Below, piece by piece: positions 22,664 to 28,521 of a stretch of 28,521 nt of DNA. The stretch covers positions 1 to 28,521 of the forward strand of contig JACCTI010000047.1 in NCBI GenBank assembly GCA_013812515.1. The letters are read 5' to 3'. Below the pieces are notes generated by a model, which ran no database searches, was not told the origin of the DNA, and was given only the letters and a program-made list of their open reading frames with translations. The position numbers were made by a program, and so were the translations under genes. Each line of letters opens with the position of its first letter. Position 1 is the first letter of the stretch. This DNA comes from Chthoniobacterales bacterium (GTDB taxonomy: Bacteria; Verrucomicrobiota; Verrucomicrobiia; Chthoniobacterales; UBA10450).

Positions 22664-23116
22664 CTAGATGAAATCGCGCGCGATCTGCTTCGCTTCCGCT
22701 TCCAATCGCCCGTCCGGATAACCGGCGGTGAGGCATTCGTGGACGTACTGCTCCAGAAACGGTCGAAAGCCCATCTGTTCACTCTGCGCGCAATGCGCGA
22801 GCTCGTGAATGAGCAGGCAGCGATTGCCGCGTTCATCTGCGCGCACGAAAATTCCGTAGCCGAGCGCCATTCCGGTAACCGTGGCTGGCCCCCAGCGGAA
22901 TCGTTTCACGAGCGTGCGCAAAAAAGTGGGCAATCGCGGCGGGACTGAATGCACAAAAAGTGTTCTCACCCTCTCCGGATGGAGAACGCCGACACGCCGC
23001 GCGTCCCGCAGCGCATCTTCATCGAGTGGATCTCCGCGGCGAAGAATCAACGCTTCGTGTCTCCGGGCCCATACGCAAACGACGGGGAGAATGGCGGCGA
23101 CTAAAGCGCGCTTCAC
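22664..23116 (-). CDS. Putative zinc metallopeptidase-like protein (HELAH)
   Basis: 150 residues from a GTG at 23116 (a TTG at 23122 is also possible; no ATG exists before mid-gene and no ribosome-binding site is clear). N-terminal hydrophobic stretch ALVAAILPVVCVW suggests a signal or anchor. The key feature is CLLIHELAHCAQSEQMGFRP with the HExxH zinc motif near residues 103-107, followed by FLEQYVHECLTAGYP in which a downstream acidic residue could be the third ligand. It resembles hypothetical proteins I remember with the same HELAH/HELVH segment and C-terminal GYP..LE.EA. Substrate unknown. It follows the YhhQ gene by a few bp and is probably cotranscribed. Confidence 0.7.
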   Translation of the reverse strand: MKRALVAAILPVVCVWARRHEALILRRGDPLDEDALRDARRVGVLHPERVRTLFVHSVPPRLPTFLRTLVKRFRWGPATVTGMALGYGIFVRADERGNRCLLIHELAHCAQSEQMGFRPFLEQYVHECLTAGYPDGRLEAEAKQIARDFI

Positions 23117-23123
23117 GGGCAAT

Positions 23124-23912
23124 TTAGCGCACGGCCGTTTCGACCGCCGGGCTGCGCGCGAAGGGATTGAAGTCTGTGTCGCGGTCGTAAACGTCCAAGC
23201 CTTCGCTGCGCTTGAGTTTATTCACAACGAGGTAAGTCAGGGGCGTGGCCAGCGTTTCGTAGAGCACCTTGCCGACGTATCCCGAGATCATCAGGTTAAC
23301 CATGGTCCCGATTGGTGTGCGTCCGCCGAATGCGATCAGGATCAGCACTGTCGTGTCGACCAGCTGCCCGGCCACCGTCGACCCGATCGTGCGCGTCCAA
23401 AGATATTTGCCCTCCGTCCAAAGTTTCATCTTCGCGAGCGTGTAGGAATTCGTGAACTCGCCCAGCCAGAACGCGACCAGGCTCGCAACGAGGAAGCGCG
23501 GGACGGTGTAGAAGACGGCTTCGAACGCTTTTTGGTTAGGCCAATTCGGCGCGCCGGGAATCCAGACGACGAACAGCCCCATCAACGACAAGACTGTGCA
23601 CGCGCCGAAGCCGAGCCAGATAGCGCGCCGCGAGGCGCCGTAGCCATACACCTCTGTGAAAATGTCGCCGAAGATGTAGGTGATCGGGAAGAGAAGCTGC
23701 GCGCCCGAGATGTTCGCGCTGAAGGGCTGGCCGCTCCATGTGCCGAGCGGGATGGCGCAAATCTTCTGGCCGACGAGGTTTGAAATCAGCAACACCACGA
23801 CGAAGGCGTGAACGAGCAGATCGTAAAATCGGAAGCTGCTCAGGCGCGCATCGCGTGCGGTCAGTCGCCGAAGGACGAGGTGCGTGCGCGCGGATTGATG
23901 CTCGTGAGCCAT
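23124..23912 (-). CDS. yhhQ: Queuosine precursor transporter, YhhQ family
   Basis: 262 residues with about six membrane helices, in the VUT/YhhQ family (PF02592), members of which import queuine-pathway precursors such as preQ0/preQ1. Landmarks: VVVLLISNLVGQKICAIPLG near the start, LLFPITYIFGDIFTEVYGYG, AFWLGEFTNSYTLAKMK and IGSTVAGQLVDTTVLILIAF. The F-P-x-x-Y-x-x-x-D-x-x-T-E-V-Y-G motif is diagnostic. No queuosine genes lie next to it and no preQ1 riboswitch is visible in the short upstream spacer. The start at 23912 is 7 nt from the -35 region of the divergent antitoxin promoter. Confidence 0.95.
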   Translation of the reverse strand: MAHEHQSARTHLVLRRLTARDARLSSFRFYDLLVHAFVVVLLISNLVGQKICAIPLGTWSGQPFSANISGAQLLFPITYIFGDIFTEVYGYGASRRAIWLGFGACTVLSLMGLFVVWIPGAPNWPNQKAFEAVFYTVPRFLVASLVAFWLGEFTNSYTLAKMKLWTEGKYLWTRTIGSTVAGQLVDTTVLILIAFGGRTPIGTMVNLMISGYVGKVLYETLATPLTYLVVNKLKRSEGLDVYDRDTDFNPFARSPAVETAVR

Positions 23913-23919
23913 ATGCTGG

Positions 23920-23954
23920 TTGACGCGGTAGAGTGTCTAACGCTATTGTCTAAC
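23920..23954 (+). promoter_or_regulatory. Putative promoter/operator of the toxin-antitoxin operon
   Basis: -35-like TTGACG (23920-23925), 18-nt spacer, -10-like TATTGT (23944-23949). TGTCTAAC occurs twice in direct repeat (23934-23941 and 23947-23954, 13-bp period) across the -10 region, a plausible autoregulatory site. The ATG at 23959 is only about 10 nt downstream of the -10 box, so the mRNA would be leaderless or nearly so. Confidence 0.5.
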
Positions 23955-23958
23955 ACAA

Positions 23959-24180
23959 ATGAAAAGCGTGACCGTGCGCCAATTTTATCACAGCGCGTCC
24001 CTCGTCGACGGTCTCCCGGATGGCAAACAACTCCTCGTCACATCGAACGGAAAGACAAAGTTCATCGTGAGCAAAAGTGCGCGCCCGCGGATGACGCGCA
24101 AACTGGCGGAAGAACGGGCCGTTGGCGAAGCCGGTCCGAAGTTCGACGGGACGGCTTTTCTGCGCACCCTTCGAGAGTGA
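23959..24180 (+). CDS. Antitoxin of a type II PIN-toxin module
   Basis: 73 residues: MKSVTVRQFYHSASLVDGLP at the N-terminus and KTKFIVSKSARPRMTRKLAE in the middle, then a flexible end (FDGTAFLRTLRE). The layout fits a Phd/YefM-like antitoxin with an N-terminal DNA-binding part and a C-terminal toxin-neutralising tail, though the fold is inferred from context more than motifs. The stop overlaps the toxin GTG (GTGA), so the pair is translationally coupled. Direct repeats upstream are a likely self-regulation site. It is the first gene of a three-gene chain. Confidence 0.78.
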   Translation: MKSVTVRQFYHSASLVDGLPDGKQLLVTSNGKTKFIVSKSARPRMTRKLAEERAVGEAGPKFDGTAFLRTLRE

Positions 24181-24641
24181 ATCTCTACGCGGACACTTCG
24201 TGGTGGATCGCCTACAAATTCCGCGCTGACACGCACCACGAAGCAGCCACCGCGCTCTTCGATGCGCCGGAGGAAGCGCGCGTGCTTTGGACGCCATGGC
24301 ATCGCGTCGAAGTTTTCAATGCCTTTCGGCAGGCGGAGTTTGCCGGCTGGCTGGCCCGCGGCCAGGCGCAGACCATGATCCGGTTGCTGGAGCAGGAGAT
24401 CCGCATCGGCTATTGGCCGCACGTGGAATTCGATTGGACGGATGCGGTGCGGACGGCTTGCGAGATCAGCGCGGAGCACGCATTGCGGCGGCGCGTCCGC
24501 GGCATGGATCTATTCCACGTGGCGGTCGCGATCGAAGTGGCGGCGGATGCATTCCTTTCGTTCGATGAGGAGCAAAACGCGCTCGCGAAAGCAACGGGTC
24601 TCCGGCTTGCGCGCTCCAAAGGGAAGGGACGGCTTCGGTGA
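24177..24641 (+). CDS. PIN-domain toxin (VapC-like)
   Basis: 154 residues from a GTG overlapping the antitoxin stop. The PIN acidic residues are in place: D6 in NLYADTSWW, E44 in WHRVEVFNAF, D near 111 in VRGMDLFHVAVA and D near 127 in FLSFDEEQNALA. PIN toxins are Mg2+-dependent ribonucleases that cut tRNA or rRNA; the target here cannot be told. An upstream frame from 23808 exists but only the GTG start makes a PIN domain and the 4-bp overlap. The stop again overlaps the GTG of the next gene by 4 bp, an unusual continuation into a metabolic enzyme. Confidence 0.88.
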   Translation: MNLYADTSWWIAYKFRADTHHEAATALFDAPEEARVLWTPWHRVEVFNAFRQAEFAGWLARGQAQTMIRLLEQEIRIGYWPHVEFDWTDAVRTACEISAEHALRRRVRGMDLFHVAVAIEVAADAFLSFDEEQNALAKATGLRLARSKGKGRLR

Positions 24642-27562
24642 AAACGCTCCGCTCCACTTCTCGTCGCCAGTCGAGCTCGACTGTCGTGTCCGCGCTGGTC
24701 GCCGCGGATTGCGATGTCGCCTTCGATAATCTGACGCGCCAGCTCTACGCCACCGACGCGTCGATCTACCAAATCGAGCCGCAAGCAGTTGCCTTTCCGC
24801 GTAGCGCGCAACAGGCCCGTTCCGTCATCCGGGCAGCGGCTGACGCAAACATTCCGATCACGCCGCGCGGCGCGGGGAGTGGATTGGCCGGCGGTGCCAT
24901 CGGCGACGGCTTAATCGTCGAGTTCTCGCGGCACAACCGCGGTATCTCCGATCTGGATCTCGAAAAGCGCACCGTTCGAGTCGGCGCCGGCGTCGTGCTC
25001 GATCAACTCAACGCATTCCTGAAACCAGACGGGCTCTGCTTCGGTCCGGACGTCGCGACGAGCTCGCGCGCCACGCTTGGCGGCATGATTGCGAACAATT
25101 CCTCCGGCGCGCGCGTGCCGGTTTACGGCACAACGGCGGATCACGTGAAGTCGCTCGAAATTGTGATGGCAGACGGGCGGATTGAAACCATTGGTTCATG
25201 CTACGACTCGTTAGGCCAGGAGCGCGCCCTGATCTCGCAGCTCATCGTTCGACACGCGGCGGAGATTGCCGAGTGGATGCCGCCGGGATTGCAGAAGCGC
25301 TGGCCCGGCTATGGCATTGATCGTTTCCTGCGGCTCGCGCCCGATCTGAACAATCTCATGGCTGGCAGTGAAGGCACGCTCGCCGCCATCTGTTCGGCGG
25401 AGTTGAACATCGTTCCGCTGCCGCGCGCCAAAGGACTTGGCCTCGTTTTCTTCGCGTCGGTTGCGGACGCCATGCAGGCGACAGTCGACCTGCTTGATCT
25501 GAAGCCGGCTTCCATCGAGCACATCGATCGCGTCCTCTTCGATCAAACAAAGGGGCAGCTCAACTTCCAGGCCGCGCGCGATTTGCTCGAGCTCGATGCG
25601 AAGCCGTGCGAGTCGATTCTGCTCGTCGAATTTTACGACGAGTCGGTGCCGGAGCGTTTGCAAATGCTAGCCGCGCGCCGGCTCGGACTGCGCACTACGA
25701 TCTGCAAATCGATCGGGGAGATCAATCTCGTGCTCGCGATGCGAAAAGCCGGCCTCACGCTTCTGACCGGCCGAAAGGGCGACGCGAAACCGGTCACCTG
25801 CATCGAAGACACGGCGGTGCGACCGGAGCAGTTGCCCGCCTACGTCGCGGGCTTGCAGGCCATCATGAAGCCGCTCGGCACAGAGGTTTGTCTTTACGGC
25901 CATGCCGCCACCGGCCTGCTGCACGTTCGACCCGTGCTCGATCTGCACGGCGGCGCGGAGTTAAAGAAGTTCCGCCAAGTCTCCGACGAAGTCGCCGCCC
26001 TCGTCCGGCAGTTCAAAGGCTCGCTCGCGGCGGAGCATGGCGTCGGCATTGCGCGCACGGAATACATGCCGGGCCAGCTGGGGGAGCAATTGCTCGGCGT
26101 GATGCGCGAGATCAAGAGGACTTTCGATCCCAAGAACCTCTTCAATCCCGGCAAGATTCTGCCGGACGGGCGCTACAAGATCGACACGCTCTTGCGCACG
26201 ACGGGCTATCGCGATCGTGGACTGCCCTTCGAGCCAGCGCTCGCGTTCGCCTTTAAGGATGAGTCGTTCATCGGTAATCTCGAGCAGTGCAACGGCTGCG
26301 GTGGCTGTCGCAAAGACGCGCCCACAATGTGCCCGACGTTTCTCGCCAGCGGCGATGAATACATGTCGACGCGGGGGCGGGCGAATGCGATCCGCGCCGT
26401 GCTCGAGTTGCGCACCACCGGCCATGATCCGCTGCGTTCCTACGAGCTGGACGAGGCGCTGAGCAACTGCCTTTCGTGTAAAGCGTGTACGGTCGAATGC
26501 CCGTCGAACGTCAACATGGCGCTGCTGAAGGCGGAGCTGATGTATGCGCGTATCCGGCGTGATGGGCTGACGATGCGCGCGCGCATGCTGAGCGCAGTGG
26601 ACTTGTTAGGCCGGCTCGGCACAATGACGCCGCGGCTCGCAAATGCGGCGCTCGAGTTCGCGCCCCTACGCGCCCTGTTGTCCAAGACGCTCGGGATTTC
26701 CGCGAAGCGCCCGCTGCCGCATTACGCGCATGAGCGATTCGACAACTGGTTCGCGAAGCGAGCTGTAGTCGGGGGCGTTGACCCGGGCGGAAAAGGACGC
26801 TCGCAGCCGGCGGGGGTACACGCCCCCGGCTACAACCGTGCGCGGCGCGGGCACGTCGTTCTCTGGGACGACACGTTTGTTCGCTATCACGAGCCGCATA
26901 TCGGAATGGCCGCAGTTAAGGTGCTCGAGGCGCTCGGGTTTGAGGTGGCGCTGCCGATTGGGAGACGCTGTTGCGGTCGACCTGCTTTCAGCCAGGGCAA
27001 CCTCGACGAGGCGCGGCGTCTCGGCGGTCACAATCTTGAGTTGCTCGCGGGGGATGGCGACAAATCACCGATTCTTTTCCTCGAGCCGTCGTGCTACTCG
27101 ATGTTTGTCGAAGATTACCGCGAGCTGAAGCTGGCCAACTTCGATTTGGTCGCGCCGCGCTGTTTTCTCTTCGAGAAATTTGTCGATGACATCCTGACGG
27201 GCGAGCCGGAGGCCTTGCGTTTTCGGAACGGCGTCACGCAGCACGTGGCAATTCATGCCCATTGTCACGCGAAGTCGCTCCTACAGCCCGGCTTCATGGC
27301 AGGACTGGCGGAGCGCTTGCCCGGCCGCAAGGTGAAACTGCTCGAGACCGGCTGCTGCGGAATGGCGGGCGCGTTCGGCGCCCTTGATTCAAAGTACGAG
27401 CTTTCGCTGCGAGTGGGCGAGGACCTCGTGCAGAAGATCGAAGCGCAGCCTAACGAGACCACGATCGTCGCCTCAGGCACGAGTTGCAGGCATCAGATCG
27501 AGCACCTCACGCCGCGAAAGCCGAAACACATGGCCGAGCTGCTGGCGGAGGCATTGGAGTAA
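24638..27562 (+). CDS. FAD-linked dehydrogenase fused to Fe-S/CCG reductase (GlcD-GlpC type)
   Basis: 974 residues. FAD domain (PCMH type) near 45-270: TPRGAGSGLAGGAIGDGLIV, GPDVATSSRATLGGMIANNS. FAD-oxidase C-terminal domain at 270-530, with YGHAATGLLHVRP and AEHGVGIART. Two 4Fe-4S clusters: CNGCGGCRKDAPTMCP (about 551-566) and CLSCKACTVECPS (about 611-623). Then two CCG modules, RRCCGRPAF near 776 and ETGCCGMAGAFG near 902. It probably oxidises a 2-hydroxyacid such as D-lactate or glycolate and passes electrons to quinone. Residues 709-733 (G-G-V-D-P-G at the start, G-Y-N at the end) are an in-frame palindromic element between the Fe-S and CCG parts. The GTG start overlaps the toxin stop; a start a little downstream cannot be excluded. 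Confidence 0.94.
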   Translation: MKTLRSTSRRQSSSTVVSALVAADCDVAFDNLTRQLYATDASIYQIEPQAVAFPRSAQQARSVIRAAADANIPITPRGAGSGLAGGAIGDGLIVEFSRHNRGISDLDLEKRTVRVGAGVVLDQLNAFLKPDGLCFGPDVATSSRATLGGMIANNSSGARVPVYGTTADHVKSLEIVMADGRIETIGSCYDSLGQERALISQLIVRHAAEIAEWMPPGLQKRWPGYGIDRFLRLAPDLNNLMAGSEGTLAAICSAELNIVPLPRAKGLGLVFFASVADAMQATVDLLDLKPASIEHIDRVLFDQTKGQLNFQAARDLLELDAKPCESILLVEFYDESVPERLQMLAARRLGLRTTICKSIGEINLVLAMRKAGLTLLTGRKGDAKPVTCIEDTAVRPEQLPAYVAGLQAIMKPLGTEVCLYGHAATGLLHVRPVLDLHGGAELKKFRQVSDEVAALVRQFKGSLAAEHGVGIARTEYMPGQLGEQLLGVMREIKRTFDPKNLFNPGKILPDGRYKIDTLLRTTGYRDRGLPFEPALAFAFKDESFIGNLEQCNGCGGCRKDAPTMCPTFLASGDEYMSTRGRANAIRAVLELRTTGHDPLRSYELDEALSNCLSCKACTVECPSNVNMALLKAELMYARIRRDGLTMRARMLSAVDLLGRLGTMTPRLANAALEFAPLRALLSKTLGISAKRPLPHYAHERFDNWFAKRAVVGGVDPGGKGRSQPAGVHAPGYNRARRGHVVLWDDTFVRYHEPHIGMAAVKVLEALGFEVALPIGRRCCGRPAFSQGNLDEARRLGGHNLELLAGDGDKSPILFLEPSCYSMFVEDYRELKLANFDLVAPRCFLFEKFVDDILTGEPEALRFRNGVTQHVAIHAHCHAKSLLQPGFMAGLAERLPGRKVKLLETGCCGMAGAFGALDSKYELSLRVGEDLVQKIEAQPNETTIVASGTSCRHQIEHLTPRKPKHMAELLAEALE
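26762..26836. repeat. Palindromic element (GTTGTAGCC family) inserted in frame in the dehydrogenase
   Basis: 75 bp, exactly 25 codons on codon boundaries. Ends GCTGTAGTCGGGGGCGTTGA and ACACGCCCCCGGCTACAAC in inverted orientation. It reads in the same frame relative to its ends as the nuoL copy; the other frames hit TAG or TGA within the first six codons. Confidence 0.9.
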
Positions 27563-27597
27563 CCGCGCGTCTCCGAATTTCGCCTCGCAACTGTAGC

Positions 27598-27617
27598 CAC
27601 GGCGCTGTGTCGCCGTG
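27598..27617. repeat. Perfect hairpin after the dehydrogenase gene
   Basis: CACGGCG-CTGTGT-CGCCGTG, preceded by TGTAGC and followed by CTTTG. It lies 35 bp past the stop and may mark the 3' end of the transcript, though the T-run is weak. Confidence 0.6.
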
Positions 27618-27940
27618 CTTTGCCGCTCGAGCGTGTCATGCACATTCGCCGCAGAAAGCTTTGGCCATGGACACGTCAAGGTTTTTGAAGAAGAAGCGGG
27701 AATCGATTTGGAAGCCAGAAAACCAGAAAAAGATGTCCTTAAGGCGTCTTTCTTCCTTTCCGTCTTCTTTCTGGGCTCGTGGGTATCAAGTTCATCATCT
27801 CTCAACTCTCAAACCGAAATACTTGGCAACTAAAGCCTCGATTTGCCAGCGGGTGCGGTTGGCACAGCCAGCTGCGGCGTATGCACCTTGCCGCGTGGAA
27901 ATTGCATGACAAGCTCTCACGCTGCTCGCGCCAACGCTGA
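27618..27940. other. Gene-poor stretch, weak imperfect repeats
   Basis: Several overlapping small frames exist but none is convincing. A purine-rich segment near 27710-27740 (GGAAGCCAGAAAACCAGAAA) is imperfectly complementary to a pyrimidine-rich one near 27745-27780, probably another degenerate hairpin element. A minus-strand segment near 27800-27860 translates to NRTRWQIEALVAKYFGL, which could be a gene remnant but has no supported start. Confidence 0.4.
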
Positions 27941-27972
27941 AGCCTCGACGCGGCGAGGCTGCCACAAGCAGC
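27941..27972. repeat. Two adjacent hairpins after the second cupin gene
   Basis: AGCCTCG-ACGCGG-CGAGGCT (27941-27960) is perfect, with GCTGC-CACAA-GCAGC (27958-27972) overlapping it by 3 bases. It lies 22 bp past the cupin stop on its minus-strand transcript and could end or stabilise it. Confidence 0.6.
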
Positions 27973-27994
27973 CCTGCGCGGGAATGCCACCCTG

Positions 27995-28480
27995 CTACTC
28001 TTCGCCGTCGAAGTAGTCGGTCTCCTGCGCGTTCACCACGACCATTTCGTCGCCTTCCTTGCGCACCGCGAACTTGCCGCTGTCCGGGTAATAACACGAA
28101 TCGCCTATCGGGTTATCCGCGATTACGTAGTAAACGAAATCCGCATCGCCGGCGCACGAGAGCTGATGCGCTTCGCCCGGTTTAAAGAGGAACGAATCAC
28201 CCGCAGTGACGTCCGTCGTGCCGCTTGCATCGCGCACCGCGCCGCGTCCGGACACGACCAGATACAGCTCCCATTGCGCTCCCTCGGCATGATAGGGGCA
28301 GAATGACTTGCCCGGCGGGATTCGCATGAGCGCGAGGTCGAAAGGATGGCGCTTGTCGAGATCGAGCGAGTCGCGTTCGCGCCCGAGCGCAACGGAAATC
28401 TCCTTAAAGAACGCGCCGAATTTTCCTTTCGGCGATTGCCGCGAGCCTTCCTGAATTTGGTCGAGATTGATCTTCTGCAT
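27995..28480 (-). CDS. Cupin-domain protein
   Basis: 161 residues. The N-terminal 45 residues are polar (MQKINLDQIQEGSRQSPKGK and onwards), followed by one cupin barrel: ALMRIPPGKSFCPYHAEGAQ, WELYLVVSGRGAVRD and GDSFLFKPGEAHQLSCAG. The usual second His of motif 1 is not obvious (H64 alone, then E71), so the metal site may be altered. DNPIGDSCYYPDSGKFAV follows, then an acidic end. The ligand is unknown; such proteins are often annotated only as 'cupin domain-containing'. It stands alone near the right edge with GGAACGG just before the ATG. Confidence 0.88.
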   Translation of the reverse strand: MQKINLDQIQEGSRQSPKGKFGAFFKEISVALGRERDSLDLDKRHPFDLALMRIPPGKSFCPYHAEGAQWELYLVVSGRGAVRDASGTTDVTAGDSFLFKPGEAHQLSCAGDADFVYYVIADNPIGDSCYYPDSGKFAVRKEGDEMVVVNAQETDYFDGEE

Positions 28481-28521
28481 CCGTTCCGTTTACAACAAAG
28501 GCCGTAGGAACACAGGCATTT

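Noticed and set aside
23913..23958. preQ1 riboswitch ahead of yhhQ
   Set aside because: The spacer is too short and is occupied by the antitoxin promoter; no pseudoknot-like pattern was visible.
27484..27909. 141-residue plus-strand frame at the end of the dehydrogenase gene
   Set aside because: Overlaps the dehydrogenase in another frame and shows no recognisable domain.
1..28521. tRNA, rRNA, CRISPR array or insertion sequence
   Set aside because: No cloverleaf-like T-loop contexts, no regularly spaced direct repeats and no transposase motifs were seen by eye; a covariance search was not possible.

Overview
This is a GC-rich bacterial chromosome window with no rRNA, tRNA or CRISPR that I could see. 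Gene content and protein style suggest Verrucomicrobiota, probably a soil Spartobacteria/Chthoniobacterales-type lineage. That placement is inference from remembered protein resemblances and from the many intergenic hairpin elements; nothing in the window fixes the taxonomy.

Layout: (1) 1-6004, minus strand: a partial ORF6N-domain gene cut by the left edge, preceded by the membrane-arm complex I genes nuoH-J-K-L-M. nuoI is missing between H and J, and nuoN is not directly after M. (2) 6225-9634: a persulfide dioxygenase-like MBL/rhodanese protein, a RhlE-type DEAD-box helicase, and a divergent YfcE-type phosphodiesterase. (3) 9635-12639: a decayed MacB/FtsX-type permease pseudogene, a small membrane protein, then rplQ and rpoA with a clear terminator and a leader full of inverted repeats. 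(4) 12640-14649: a LemA plus two TPM-domain proteins cluster. (5) 14789-20295: an AI-2E-family permease, convergent scpB, glmM, an NtrC-type regulator and a family 2 glycosyltransferase. (6) 20292-23912: cupin, DoxX-like protein, Tat-exported glycosylasparaginase, a HELAH metallopeptidase-like protein and the YhhQ queuosine-precursor transporter. (7) 23920-27562: an antitoxin/PIN-toxin pair translationally chained to a very large FAD/Fe-S dehydrogenase (GlcD plus GlpC-type fusion). (8) A closing gene-poor stretch and a second cupin protein.

The strongest unexpected signal is a palindromic element with termini GTTGTAGCC...GGCTACAAC. One copy is intergenic (22530-22633). Two others sit inside essential-looking genes (nuoL, 19 codons; the FAD/Fe-S dehydrogenase, 25 codons), at exact codon boundaries and in the same reading frame, the only frame of the element without stops. 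The peptide inserted is V-x-G-G-V-D-P-G...G-Y-N. This resembles the protein-coding palindromic elements described in Rickettsia, but the sequence family is different. Several other unrelated hairpin families are also present, including one that appears to donate the start codon of a TPM-domain gene, and a perfect 27-bp palindrome inside the ORF6N gene.
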